Source: Frigoribacterium faeni
GTDB lineage: Bacteria; Actinomycetota; Actinomycetes; Actinomycetales; Microbacteriaceae
Reading direction: 5' to 3'
Length of the DNA stretch: 64,000 bases
NCBI RefSeq assembly: GCF_007988805.1
Contig: NZ_BJUV01000011.1
Location: forward strand, 37,279-101,278
This document shows positions 26,286 to 35,048 of the stretch, piece after piece. The notes under the pieces were generated by a model that was given only the letters and a program-made list of their open reading frames with translations, searched no databases and was not told where the DNA came from. The position numbers and the translations under genes are program-made. Every line of letters starts with the position of its first letter. Position 1 is the stretch's first letter.

Positions 26286-27866
26286 CTAGCGGTGCCGGAC
26301 CGTGCTGACGGCCGCGAGGGCGTCCACGATGCCCTGGCCGAACCAGCCGTTGTCGGCCGCGGTGCCGGTGCAGGTGCTCGTCCCGGTCGGGCAGGGGGTG
26401 TCGACGGCCTGCTTCTCGAGCAGGCGGGTCAGCTCGGCGCCCTTGGCCTTCGGGTGCGTGGACTTCAGCAGCGCCAGGACGCCCGCGACGTGCGGTGAGG
26501 CCATCGAGGTGCCCGACTTGGTGCCGTAGCCGCCTCCGGTGACCGTCGACAGGATCGCCGAACCGGGTGCGGCGACGTCGACGACGCCCTCGCCGAAGTT
26601 CGAGAAGCTCGACTTCGCGCCGGCGGAGGTGGTCGACGACACGGTGACGACGCCGTCGAGCTCGGTCGGGATGTCCTCGCACCCCGCGTCGATCTGGCGC
26701 ACCGTGGGAGTCGTGTCGTTCGGGCTGGCGTCGTCGACGGTCTTGTTCGCCAGGTCGATCGCCGAGTTGCCGGCGGCGGCGACGTTCACGACGCCCTTCC
26801 TGTCCTGCGTGTACTGGACGGCACGGTCGACGGCCGTCTTGACGGCGAGCTGGTCGGCGTCCGAGTCGCACCAGAACTGCCACGGGTCGACGTAGTAGCT
26901 GTTGTTGGTGATCGACGCCCCGGTCGAGGCGGCGTACATGAAGCCGCAGATCGCGGCCTCGGGGTAGATGAACCCGTCGTCGCTCACGACCTTGACCGAC
27001 GAGAGCCGGACGCCGGGGGCGACGCCGACGATGCCGACGCCGTTGCGGGCGGCGGCGATCGTGCCGGCCACGTGGGTGCCGTGGTCGCTCGTGGTGGGCT
27101 GCCAGGCGGCGTAGTCGCGGTCGGGCGTGCCGGCGAGGCAGCCCGCCGAGGCGCGGGTGTCGATGTTGGCCTGCAGGTCGGGGTGGTCCCCTTGGATGCC
27201 CGAGTCGAGCACCGCCACGAGCACCTTCCTGCTGCCGTCGGTGACCTGGTGGGCCTGGTCGGCCTTGATCGCGGTCATGTCCCACTGCTGGGCCTCGAGC
27301 GGATCGGCCACGACGGCGGTGGCCGCCTCGAGCCGCTTCTCGGGCGAGGCGTGGCCGGGCTCGCCCGGCTTGCCCGGCTTGCCCGGCTTGCCCGGCTTGC
27401 CCGGCTTGCCCGGCTTGCCGTGACCGTGACCGGGGGCCGTCGCGCCGACGCCGTAGGTCGGGTCGGTCTCGGCGACCGGGGCGGTGCGGGTCGCGCCGAC
27501 GGAGGCGACGCCGCGCTCCGCCCGCAGCGACGCCGCGAAGTTCACGTTGTCGGACTGGGCGACGACGACGCCGATCTCGTCGTACGCGGCGATCACCGCG
27601 CCTCCCGAGGTCGTCACGGCCTTCTCGACCCGGTCGACCTGTCGACGGTCGACCTTCTCGACGTTGATGGCGTAGTTCATCGTCGGGCCGTCGACGATCG
27701 GAAGCGCCGGGGACGACGGCGCGGGCCTTCCGGCAGGCGAGGACGCGGGAGGCGCGGCGAGGGCGGCTCCGGAGCCCACGGCCGTGAGGCCGAGGGCCAG
27801 CGACGCGGTGAGGCAGGTGGCGAGCGCACGGCGGCGTGCGCCCGGGGTGATGGTCGGGAAGGGCAT
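26286..27866 (-). CDS. Secreted S8 subtilisin-like serine protease
   Basis: 526-residue subtilase. A signal peptide (about 1-38) precedes an inhibitor-I9-like propeptide region (about 65-130), then a Gly-Lys-Pro repeat linker (about 148-170) and the catalytic domain: Asp221 in VLDSGIQGDHPDL, His262 in DHGTHVAGT, oxyanion Asn367 in AAAGNS and Ser454 in GTSMASPHVAG. All triad residues are present. It is the secreted, probably cell-associated general protease type common in Microbacteriaceae. ATG at 27866 follows GAGGAG; the frame upstream to 28064 is non-coding. TAGATT (minus, 27914-27919) is a probable -10. Confidence 0.94.
   Translation of the reverse strand: MPFPTITPGARRRALATCLTASLALGLTAVGSGAALAAPPASSPAGRPAPSSPALPIVDGPTMNYAINVEKVDRRQVDRVEKAVTTSGGAVIAAYDEIGVVVAQSDNVNFAASLRAERGVASVGATRTAPVAETDPTYGVGATAPGHGHGKPGKPGKPGKPGKPGKPGEPGHASPEKRLEAATAVVADPLEAQQWDMTAIKADQAHQVTDGSRKVLVAVLDSGIQGDHPDLQANIDTRASAGCLAGTPDRDYAAWQPTTSDHGTHVAGTIAAARNGVGIVGVAPGVRLSSVKVVSDDGFIYPEAAICGFMYAASTGASITNNSYYVDPWQFWCDSDADQLAVKTAVDRAVQYTQDRKGVVNVAAAGNSAIDLANKTVDDASPNDTTPTVRQIDAGCEDIPTELDGVVTVSSTTSAGAKSSFSNFGEGVVDVAAPGSAILSTVTGGGYGTKSGTSMASPHVAGVLALLKSTHPKAKGAELTRLLEKQAVDTPCPTGTSTCTGTAADNGWFGQGIVDALAAVSTVRHR
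27358..27420 (-). repeat. 9-bp tandem repeat encoding a collagen-like GKP linker
   Basis: About six to seven uninterrupted copies of the unit GCCCGGCTT (plus strand), which encode (Gly-Lys-Pro)n on the minus strand. Near-perfect copies imply recent slippage, so the linker length probably differs between strains. Confidence 0.85.
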
Positions 27867-28033
27867 CGGTCTCCTCGTCGGGTGCCGGCGGGTCGGCACA
27901 CCTCTCACAGGAGAATCTAAGGAGAACGGCAGGCTCGCGCAGTGGGCACTTGGCGGGACCCGGAGCGTCCCCCGTTCGGGGGCGGGCCCCCGGACGGGCG
28001 GGGGTCGTGCTTTGCCGAACGGGTCCGAGCGGT

Positions 28034-28039
28034 TAGTCT
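28034..28039 (+). promoter_or_regulatory. Probable promoter (-10 TAGTCT) of the SGNH pair
   Basis: TAGTCT at 28034-28039 with TTTGCC at 28011-28016 spaced 17 bp upstream gives a plausible sigma-70 promoter and a leader of about 60 nt before the ATG at 28106. A GC-rich hairpin-forming stretch (27969-27982) lies upstream between this promoter and the divergent subtilase promoter. Confidence 0.5.
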
Positions 28040-28105
28040 CCGTGGAGCCCTCTGACGCGACCACGTCGGGCCGGATCAGGCCGGCGGGGTGAACAGGGGA
28101 ATCGC

Positions 28106-29665
28106 ATGCAGAGTGTCCGATCGCGCCGTCCGGCGTTCCGTCTCGTCGCCGCGGCCGTGGTCGCCGTCGGCGCCCTCACCGTGTCGCTCCTGCCGTCCGG
28201 CAGCGCATCGGCCGCGCCCCGCACGACACCCGTCATCTCGATGACGACCAGCACGACCTCGCTCGCCTACGGCAAGCAGCTCACGGTCCAGGGGGCCGTG
28301 CAGAACGCGGGCAAGCCCCTCGCCGGCGCCCGGGTGAAGGTCGTCGGGAAGAACGCGGGCACGGGCCTCTGGGAGCAGTTCGGCGCCGTGCAGACGGCCG
28401 GGAACGGCTCGTGGTCGTTCGCGTTCACCCCGCGCTCGGGCTACCGGATCAAGGCGGAGATGGCCAGCACCGCGACGACCAACGCCGCGGCCAGCGCGTC
28501 GAGCGACCTGGCCGTCCAGCCCCAGCTCTACGGCGTCTCGCCGGGGCCCTCGTCGCTCGCCGTCGTCGACCGCGACAAGATCGTCTCGGGCTCGGTGCAG
28601 GCGCAGCTCTCGGGCAAGCGCGTCAAGCTCGCCCGCGCGGACGGCCGCGTCTGGACCGACGTCGCCACGGCTCGGTTCGACGCCACCGGCCACTTCGACC
28701 TGAAATTCCGCACGATGAAGGAGGGGTCGCCCGTCTACCGGGTGATCATCCCCTCGCAGGCGGGTCTCGTCATGAAGATGGGCGCCAACCTCACCTTCGA
28801 CACCAAGCCCTCGCTGCTCGCGCTGCAGCAGTCGGGCACGGCCTGCTACGGCGTCGCGGCCGCGGTCGACCGCGGATGCGTCAACCCCGCCCTGACCGGG
28901 CTGATCACGCCGACGACCGACGCCGCGCGGCTGCGCGGCGACACCGGCGGCGCCTACGACCCCAACTGCTGGCAGTCGCAGCCCGAGACCCTGCTGACGA
29001 AGTGCAGCTACGGCTCGACGGACCCCTCGGCCCTCCGCATCGCCCTCGTCGGCGACTCCCACGCCGCGGGATACGGCATCTCGCTGCGGGGGCAGCTCGT
29101 GCCGAACAAGTGGAAGCTCGACACCTACCTCGGCGTCTCGTGCCGTTGGATGGTCTTCCCCTCGGGGCACGGCTGCGAGGCCCGCGCCCGCGATGTCGAC
29201 ACGAAGCTGAAGAAGGGGGACTACGACGTCATCATCGACACCGGTCTGCGCCAGGCGGCGAGCGACACCCCCGAGAACGCCTCGGCCGTCGCCCGTCAGC
29301 GCGAGCAGGCCTGGGCTCCGCTGATCGCACAGGGCGTGAAGATCGTCGCGATCGCCGACCACCCCTACCTGCCCTCGGTCGACACCCTCTCCTGCGTGTC
29401 GACCGCGACGGGCACGGACGCCCTGGGCTGCTCCGCCCCGCAGGCCGCGTCGTACAAGGGCATCGACCCGCTGTTCGAGGCCGTCCGCGACACCCCGGGC
29501 GCGGTCCTGGTCGACCCGACCCGCTACATGTGCTGGGACGGCACCTGCCCGCTCGTCGTGGGCAACGTCGTGGTCTACCGCGATCGCCACCACCTGTCGG
29601 GCACCTTCGCCCAGGCCCTCGGCCCCTACATCGCGTACGACATCAAGAAGGCGATCGCCCGATGA
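28106..29665 (+). CDS. Secreted Ig-like/SGNH-domain protein 1
   Basis: 519-residue exported protein. A signal peptide ends near ASA (residues 35-37). Bacterial Ig-like beta-sandwich sequence follows (about 43-230, including GKPLAGARVKVV). The C-terminal domain is the SGNH type otherwise fused to acyltransferase-3 membrane proteins such as OatA: nucleophile Ser318 in LVGDSHA, CxWDGxCP and YRDRHHLSG with the catalytic Asp-x-x-His. Eight or more cysteines suggest disulphides. It is probably an extracellular acetyl-transferase or esterase on a cell-wall glycan. No membrane acyl donor partner is next to it. ATG follows AGGGGA. It is coupled to a paralogue (ATGA). Confidence 0.85.
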   Translation: MQSVRSRRPAFRLVAAAVVAVGALTVSLLPSGSASAAPRTTPVISMTTSTTSLAYGKQLTVQGAVQNAGKPLAGARVKVVGKNAGTGLWEQFGAVQTAGNGSWSFAFTPRSGYRIKAEMASTATTNAAASASSDLAVQPQLYGVSPGPSSLAVVDRDKIVSGSVQAQLSGKRVKLARADGRVWTDVATARFDATGHFDLKFRTMKEGSPVYRVIIPSQAGLVMKMGANLTFDTKPSLLALQQSGTACYGVAAAVDRGCVNPALTGLITPTTDAARLRGDTGGAYDPNCWQSQPETLLTKCSYGSTDPSALRIALVGDSHAAGYGISLRGQLVPNKWKLDTYLGVSCRWMVFPSGHGCEARARDVDTKLKKGDYDVIIDTGLRQAASDTPENASAVARQREQAWAPLIAQGVKIVAIADHPYLPSVDTLSCVSTATGTDALGCSAPQAASYKGIDPLFEAVRDTPGAVLVDPTRYMCWDGTCPLVVGNVVVYRDRHHLSGTFAQALGPYIAYDIKKAIAR

Positions 29666-31188
29666 CGACCTCCCGCACGGGCCTCACCTCCCGCCCGCGC
29701 CTCCTGGCCGTCGTCCTCGCGGCGGTCGTCGTGCTGGGTGGACTCCTGCCGGCGGCCCCGGCGCAGGCCCTGTCCGCCGTCACCCTCACGGCGACGGTGT
29801 CGCCCGGAACCGTGGCCTACGGCAAGCCGGTCACCGTCACGGGCACGGCGACCTCGGCCGGGCGTCCGCTCGCCGGAGCCCGGGTCAAGGTCGTCCAGTA
29901 CACCTCCGGTGGCGGATGGGTGCTCGTGGACGCGGTCACGTCGAACGCCTCCGGCGCCTACAGCTACTCGTTCACGCCGACCTGGGGTCGCACGATCCGC
30001 ACCGAGCTGGCGCGCACGGCGACGCACGTCGCGGCGGCCAGCACGAGCACCCCGGTGTACGTCCAGCCGCAGATCTACGGGTCGGCGGTCAGCGGCGACG
30101 GCTCGGCGAAGCCGGGCGCCGTCCGCCAGTTCACGGGCTCCGTGCACGGCGGCCTCGCCGGCAAGCGGATCAAGGTGGAGCGCTTCGATCCGTCGGGCTG
30201 GGTGCTCGCGGCGCAGGCCTACGTGCAGCCAGGAGGCGCGTTCTCCGTCCCGGTGACGACGGCGCGTTTCGGGAATCAGGGCTACCGCGTCGTCATGCCG
30301 TCGCAGGCCGGACTCATCACGAAGCAGCTCGGCGTCGTCGACGTCGGGTCGTACGGCGGCACCGTCGCCCGCTACGCGGACTCGCGGGCCTGCTATGGGG
30401 CGTCCGCGCTGCCGGGGCCGTGCACGAACAACGCGCTCGGGGTGACCCCCTCGATCTCCGGAAAGGCCTACGAGGGCGACACGCAGGGCGCCTTCAGCTG
30501 CTACTCCTCGGACGTCACGGCGGCCGTGCCCTCCTGCTCGTACGGCTCGACGCGCGGCGACGCCCTCCGGGTCGCCCTGACCGGCGACTCGCACGCGGCC
30601 ATGCTCTCGACCGGTCTCCTCCAGCGCCTGACCGATCTGAACTGGCGTCTCGACACCTATCTCGGCCGCGGCTGCGTGCTGAGCGCGCCGATCCGCGGCG
30701 ACACCTGCGAGACGCGTTCGAAGGCCCTCGCCGCGTCGCTCGGCACGGGGACGTACGACCTCGTGCTCGTGACGGCGGTCCGCGACACCAACAAGGCCGC
30801 GCCGGAGGCCGACCCCAAGATCGCCGGCTACGCCGCAGCCTGGAAGCCGATCATCGCCAAGGGGACGACCGTCGCCGCGGTCTCCGACAACCCGACGCTG
30901 CCTCAGGCGGTCCTCGACTGCGTCGACCGCGCGACGAACTACACGCAGGCGTCGAAGTGCCAGACGTCCCGCTCGACCGCGTTCACCCTCAGCGACCCGC
31001 TGGCCGCCACGGTGGCGGCGGTGCCGGGCTCGGTGTCGGTCGATCTGAGCGACAAGCAGTGCACGGCGACCGCGTGCGGCGCTCTCGTCGGTCACGTCAT
31101 GGCCTACCGGGACAAGCACCACCTGACGGCGACCTTCGAGAAGAGCCTCGCGCCCCATCTCGTCGAGCGTCTGGCGCCCGCGCTGTAG
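29662..31188 (+). CDS. Secreted Ig-like/SGNH-domain protein 2
   Basis: 508-residue paralogue of the preceding gene with the same order: signal peptide ending at AQA (33-35), Ig-like region containing GRPLAGARVKVV, then an SGNH domain with Ser310 in LTGDSHA and YRDKHHLTA at the end. Where copy 1 has a CxWDGxCP block, this copy has CTATACGAL, so the two may differ in substrate. ATG overlaps the previous stop, giving coupled, near-stoichiometric synthesis. The stop is only about 30 nt from the TPP riboswitch of the next operon. Confidence 0.85.
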   Translation: MTTSRTGLTSRPRLLAVVLAAVVVLGGLLPAAPAQALSAVTLTATVSPGTVAYGKPVTVTGTATSAGRPLAGARVKVVQYTSGGGWVLVDAVTSNASGAYSYSFTPTWGRTIRTELARTATHVAAASTSTPVYVQPQIYGSAVSGDGSAKPGAVRQFTGSVHGGLAGKRIKVERFDPSGWVLAAQAYVQPGGAFSVPVTTARFGNQGYRVVMPSQAGLITKQLGVVDVGSYGGTVARYADSRACYGASALPGPCTNNALGVTPSISGKAYEGDTQGAFSCYSSDVTAAVPSCSYGSTRGDALRVALTGDSHAAMLSTGLLQRLTDLNWRLDTYLGRGCVLSAPIRGDTCETRSKALAASLGTGTYDLVLVTAVRDTNKAAPEADPKIAGYAAAWKPIIAKGTTVAAVSDNPTLPQAVLDCVDRATNYTQASKCQTSRSTAFTLSDPLAATVAAVPGSVSVDLSDKQCTATACGALVGHVMAYRDKHHLTATFEKSLAPHLVERLAPAL

Positions 31189-31205
31189 AGGGCGCCGACG
31201 GGCGG

Positions 31206-31211
31206 TATGCT
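31206..31211 (+). promoter_or_regulatory. -10 element (TATGCT) of the thiamin transporter operon
   Basis: TATGCT about 7-10 nt before the predicted 5' end of the TPP riboswitch. No consensus -35 is visible. Confidence 0.5.
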
Positions 31212-31220
31212 CGTCGCACA

Positions 31221-31307
31221 ACACACGGGAGTCCGGTGAGCCGGGCTGAGAGGAAGCGAACCACGCTTCGACCGTCGAACCTGATCCGGATCATGCCGGC
31301 GCAGGGA
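31221..31307 (+). ncRNA. TPP riboswitch (THI element)
   Basis: Conserved THI-element segments are present in order: the 5' P1/P2 segment with GGGCTGAGAGG (CTGAGA at 31246-31251), then the 3' half ACCTGATCCGGATCATGCC and GGCGCAGGGA. TPP binding closes P1. The GGAGGAGAG ribosome site of ykoE starts at about 31306, directly beside P1, so translational control by sequestration is likely. It sits upstream of the ykoE-D-C transporter, a classic THI-element target. Confidence 0.95.
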
Positions 31308-31319
31308 GGAGAGCATCCG

Positions 31320-31985
31320 ATGTCCACGTCCACGCCCGAGAACCGCGGCACCGCGACCAGCGAGACCACGACCGGCTTCACACCCACGGGCCGTTCGAAG
31401 CCCACCCGACGCTGGCGCGTCGTCGACATCGTCGTCGCCAGCGTCATCGGCGTCGCCGCCGGCGTCGTGTTCTGGGCCTGGGGGCTCGCCTACACGCCGA
31501 TCGACAGCGTGCTGAGCTTCTCGGGAGGCTTCGAGGGCCTGATGAACGGCGGCTGGCTGTTCGCCGGCGTGCTGGGCGGCATCGTGATCCGCAAGCCCGG
31601 AGCGGCCCTGTACACCGAGGTCCTCGCCGCCGTCGTGTCGATGCTCATCGGCACCCAGTGGGGCTTCTCCGTCCTGATCTGGGGCATCGTGCAGGGTCTC
31701 GGCGCCGAGATCGTGCTCGCGCTGTTCCTCTACAAGTCCTGGCGGCTCGGCATCGTCCTGCTCGCCGGCGCGGTCGCCGGTCTCGCGGTCGGACTGATGG
31801 ACACCACGTTCGCGAGCGGACCCGCCGCGTACGCCGCCGCGTCGAAGACGATCTACATCGTCACCTCGATCGTCTCGGGCACCGTCATCGCCGGTCTGCT
31901 GTCCTGGCTCGCCGCGCGGGGACTGGCCCGCACCGGGGCGCTCGACCGGTTCGCCTCGGGGCGCTCGGCGGGCACCCGGGTCTAG
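31320..31985 (+). CDS. ykoE: ECF transporter substrate-binding (S) component, YkoE family
   Basis: 221-residue membrane protein, the substrate-specific subunit of an energy-coupling-factor importer. A polar N-terminus of about 35 residues precedes about five helices beginning VVDIVVASVIGVAAGVVFW. YkoE-family proteins import hydroxymethylpyrimidine or thiamin, and the TPP riboswitch immediately upstream supports this. ATG at 31320 follows AGGGAGGAGAG, which adjoins the riboswitch P1 helix. It is followed by the ATPase and T components, so the importer is complete. Confidence 0.92.
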   Translation: MSTSTPENRGTATSETTTGFTPTGRSKPTRRWRVVDIVVASVIGVAAGVVFWAWGLAYTPIDSVLSFSGGFEGLMNGGWLFAGVLGGIVIRKPGAALYTEVLAAVVSMLIGTQWGFSVLIWGIVQGLGAEIVLALFLYKSWRLGIVLLAGAVAGLAVGLMDTTFASGPAAYAAASKTIYIVTSIVSGTVIAGLLSWLAARGLARTGALDRFASGRSAGTRV

Positions 31986-31997
31986 GCGCGCCTCCCC

Positions 31998-33554
31998 GTG
32001 TCCCATCCGTCCGACGCCGCACCTCAGGCCGGCGGGGCTCGTGTCTCCGCCCGCGGCTGGGGTTGGCGTCACGCCGGTCGCCGCCTGCCCGCGGTGTCTC
32101 AGCTCGATCTCGAGATCGCCCCGGGCGAGCGGGTGCTCCTGCTCGGCGCCTCGGGTGCGGGCAAGTCGACCCTGCTCGCGGGCCTCGCCGGCGTGCTCGG
32201 CGGCGACGACGAGGGCGACGAGGCCGGCGACCTGCTGGTCGACGGTCGCACGCCGGCCGAGCAGCGCGGTCGCGTCGGGCTCGTGCTGCAGGATCCCGAC
32301 TCGCAGGTCGTGCTCGCCCGCGTCGGCGACGACGTCGCGTTCGGCTGCGAGAACCTCGGCGTGCCTCGCGACGAGATCTGGCGCCGGGTGGGCCACGCCC
32401 TCGACGCCGTCGGGCTCGACCTGCCCCTGTCGGCGTCGACCTCCGAACTGAGCGGCGGCCAGAAGCAGCGCCTCGCGCTGGCCGGCGCCCTGGCCATGCG
32501 GCCCGGCCTGCTCCTGCTCGACGAGCCCACCGCGAACCTCGACCCCGGCGGGGTCGTCGAGGTGCGCGACGCCGTCGCCCGGGTGGCCGCCGACACCGGG
32601 GCCACGCTCGTCGTCGTCGAGCATCGGGTCTCGGTCTGGCTGCCGGTCGTCGACCGCGTCGTCGTCCTCGCGGCCGGCGGCGGGGTGCTCGCCGACGGCC
32701 GCCCGGAGGACGTGCTGCGGGCCGAACGCGACCGCCTCGTCGACGCGGGCGTCTGGGTGCCCGGCGCCGCGCCTCCCGCCCCCGACCGCTCCCGCGTCTC
32801 GGGCGACCTGCTGCTCTCGGCGTCCGGGCTCGGCGTCGGCCACCGAGGTGCCACGGGGCGCGCCGTCGCGGTCGGCATCGACCTGAGCGTGCGGGCGGGC
32901 CGCGCCCTCGCCGTGACGGGGGCGAACGGGGCGGGCAAGTCCACGCTCGCCCTCACCCTCGCCGGCCTGCTGGCGCCCGCGTCGGGCTCGCTCGAGGCCG
33001 CACCGCGCTTCGCCGACGGCGCCGGGGCCTCGCCGATCCGCTGGAGGCCCCGGCAGCTGCTGACGCGCATCGGCACGGTCTTCCAGGACCCCGAGCACCA
33101 GTTCCTGACCGCGACCGTGCGGAAGGAGCTCGCGGTGGGTCCGGAGGCGCTGGGCGCGTCGCCGACGGAGGTCGCCTCCCGCGTCGACCGCCTCCTCGAC
33201 CGCCTGCGTCTCGACCATCTCGCGGGGGCGAACCCGTTCACGCTCTCGGGCGGCGAGAAGCGTCGGCTGTCGGTCGCCACGGTCCTCGCGTCGCGCCCGT
33301 CGCTGCTGGTGCTCGACGAGCCGACCTTCGGACAGGACGCCCGGACCTGGCGCGAGCTCGTCGCCCTGCTCGCCGAGCTGCTCGACGAGGGGCGCGCGGT
33401 CGTCGCCGTGACCCACGACGCGGAGTTCGTCGCCGCCCTGGCCGACGACGTGCACGACCTGACGCCGAACGCCCGCCGGGTGCACGGGGATCCCGCCGCC
33501 CTCGGGGCCGCGGACGGCGCGTCGACCGCCGCCCGCCGGAGGACCCGCTCGTGA
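31998..33554 (+). CDS. ykoD: ECF transporter ATPase with two ABC domains (YkoD-like)
   Basis: 518-residue protein carrying both A-component domains in one chain. Domain 1 has GASGAGKST, LSGGQKQRL and LLLLDEPTANLDP; domain 2 (from about residue 270) has GANGAGKST, LSGGEKRRLS and LVLDEPTFGQD. It energises uptake by the S and T components. GTG at 31998, 12 bp after ykoE, lacks a strong ribosome site (the preceding bases are C-rich), so translation may depend on coupling with ykoE. Confidence 0.93.
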   Translation: MSHPSDAAPQAGGARVSARGWGWRHAGRRLPAVSQLDLEIAPGERVLLLGASGAGKSTLLAGLAGVLGGDDEGDEAGDLLVDGRTPAEQRGRVGLVLQDPDSQVVLARVGDDVAFGCENLGVPRDEIWRRVGHALDAVGLDLPLSASTSELSGGQKQRLALAGALAMRPGLLLLDEPTANLDPGGVVEVRDAVARVAADTGATLVVVEHRVSVWLPVVDRVVVLAAGGGVLADGRPEDVLRAERDRLVDAGVWVPGAAPPAPDRSRVSGDLLLSASGLGVGHRGATGRAVAVGIDLSVRAGRALAVTGANGAGKSTLALTLAGLLAPASGSLEAAPRFADGAGASPIRWRPRQLLTRIGTVFQDPEHQFLTATVRKELAVGPEALGASPTEVASRVDRLLDRLRLDHLAGANPFTLSGGEKRRLSVATVLASRPSLLVLDEPTFGQDARTWRELVALLAELLDEGRAVVAVTHDAEFVAALADDVHDLTPNARRVHGDPAALGAADGASTAARRRTRS

Positions 33555-34345
33555 GCGTGCTGACCCCGATCGTCGCGTCCGGGGCGGTGGGGCGCGTCAA
33601 CCCGGTCGCGAAGCTGCTGGCCGCGGTCGTGCTCGCCGTCGCGCTGCTGCTCTCGATCGACTGGGTCTCGGCCGGCACGGCCCTCGTGCTCGAGGCGCTG
33701 CTGCTGCCGTTCGCCGGGTTGTCGGCCCGCCAGCTGCTGACCCGCACGGCCCCGCTCTGGATCGCGGCCCCCACCTCCGTCGTCGCGGTCGCGCTCTACG
33801 GGCGGGACGGCGGTGCGACGCTCCTGCAGCTCGGCTTCGTGTCGGTCACCGACGGATCGCTCGCCCTGGCCGGAGCGATCGGGCTGCGCATCCTCGCCGT
33901 CGGCATCCCGGGGATCGTCCTCTTCGCGACGACCGATCCGACCGACCTGGCCGACGGCCTCGGTCAGGTGCTGCGGCTGCCGTCGCGATTCGTGCTGGGC
34001 GGGCTCGCCGGGCTGCGCCTGGTCGGCCTGTTCATGGACGACTGGCGCCAGCTCGCCCTCGCCCGCCGGGCCCGCGGCGTCGCCGACTCCGGCGGCCCGA
34101 TCGGGGCGCTGAGGCGGTTCGGGCAGCAGGCCTTCGCGCTGCTCGTCCTGTCGGTCCGCCGGGGCAGCAAGCTGGCGACGGCGATGGAGGCCAAGGGCTT
34201 CGGGTCGGATCGTCCCCGCACCTGGGCGCGCCCGTCGACGTTCGGGGCGCGCGACGCGGCCCTCGTCGGGATCGGCGTCGTCGTGGCCGCGGCCGCCGTC
34301 ACCGCGGCCGTCCTGGCCGGCACCTGGGCCTTCGTCCTTGGCTGA
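33551..34345 (+). CDS. ykoC: ECF transporter transmembrane (T) component, YkoC-like
   Basis: 264-residue EcfT-type membrane protein with about five helices. ARRARGV and EAKGF correspond to the two cytoplasmic Ala-Arg-Gly-type coupling motifs that touch the ATPase. GTG at 33551 overlaps the ykoD stop (GTGA). It completes the thiamin/HMP importer. The C-terminal end overlaps the TTG start of the downstream kinase by 8 nt. Confidence 0.92.
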   Translation: MSVLTPIVASGAVGRVNPVAKLLAAVVLAVALLLSIDWVSAGTALVLEALLLPFAGLSARQLLTRTAPLWIAAPTSVVAVALYGRDGGATLLQLGFVSVTDGSLALAGAIGLRILAVGIPGIVLFATTDPTDLADGLGQVLRLPSRFVLGGLAGLRLVGLFMDDWRQLALARRARGVADSGGPIGALRRFGQQAFALLVLSVRRGSKLATAMEAKGFGSDRPRTWARPSTFGARDAALVGIGVVVAAAAVTAAVLAGTWAFVLG

Positions 34346-34913
34346 CGATCTCGACCCGGTCGTGACCCGGGTCCTCCAGTGCACCGAGGAGGCGCGGGTC
34401 GGCGACGCCCGGGTCGTCGTCCTCGTCGACGGGCGGTCGGGTTCGGGCAAGACCACGCTCGGGCGTCGCCTGGTCGCGGCCTGGCCCGCGCACCTCGGGC
34501 GTGTGCAGCTCGTCCATCTCGACGACGTCTATCCCGGCTGGCACGGTCTCGCGGCGGCGTCCCGGGCGGTGGAGTCGACGATCCTCGACGGGGCGGCGCC
34601 GGGGTGGACGCGGTGGGACTGGGAGCGGGACGCCCCGGGCGGGTGGGCGGGTCTGGACCCGGCCGTCTCGCTGATCGTGGAGGGCGCCGGGTCGGTGACC
34701 CGCGCCTCCTCGGCCCGTGCCACCACGACGGTCTGGCTGGAGCTCGACGCGGGGGAGCGCCGGCGGCGGGCCCTCGCGCGTGACGGGGCGACCTACGAAC
34801 CCTGGTGGGACGTCTGGGCGGCGCAGGAGGACGAGCACGTCGCAGCCGACGAGCCCCGTGCCCTCGCCGACCTCGTGGTCGAGCTGCGCGCCGAGCCCGA
34901 CGCCTCTCGCTGA
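34338..34913 (+). CDS. P-loop kinase-like ATPase coupled to the thiamin transporter
   Basis: 191-residue cytoplasmic protein with a uridine-kinase-like P-loop (GRSGSGKTTLGRRL) at about residues 32-45 and LVHLDDVYPGW, which resembles the Asp-containing substrate-binding region of nucleoside/pantothenate-type kinases. LIVEGAGSVTR follows as a Walker-B-like strand. Start is TTG at 34338, 8 nt inside ykoC; no better start exists before the P-loop. Being the last gene of a TPP-controlled operon suggests that it phosphorylates the imported compound or a nucleoside, but this is inference. Two copies of the CGCGCCTCCTCG word, in opposite orientation, lie within it. Confidence 0.72.
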   Translation: MADDLDPVVTRVLQCTEEARVGDARVVVLVDGRSGSGKTTLGRRLVAAWPAHLGRVQLVHLDDVYPGWHGLAAASRAVESTILDGAAPGWTRWDWERDAPGGWAGLDPAVSLIVEGAGSVTRASSARATTTVWLELDAGERRRRALARDGATYEPWWDVWAAQEDEHVAADEPRALADLVVELRAEPDASR

Positions 34914-35009
34914 CGCGGCGGCCGGTGAGGCGGCCGGTGACGCCGCGGTCGCGAGGTGGAGGTCGTCAGGTGGCGCGATCACCTCACGAGCGTTAGCCTG
35001 TCTTGGCTG

Positions 35010-35025
35010 AGGGTATTAATGCCCT
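35010..35025 (+). promoter_or_regulatory. AT-rich palindrome and promoter region of the beta-helix gene
   Basis: AGGGTATTAATGCCCT is a palindrome apart from one T/G pair and lies 15 nt downstream of TAGCCT (34994-34999), a plausible -10. It would form the early transcribed region of the beta-helix gene. The ATTAAT core is unusual in this GC context and could be an operator. Confidence 0.4.
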
Positions 35026-35048
35026 GGGTGTATGAAAGAGGGTGCCAT

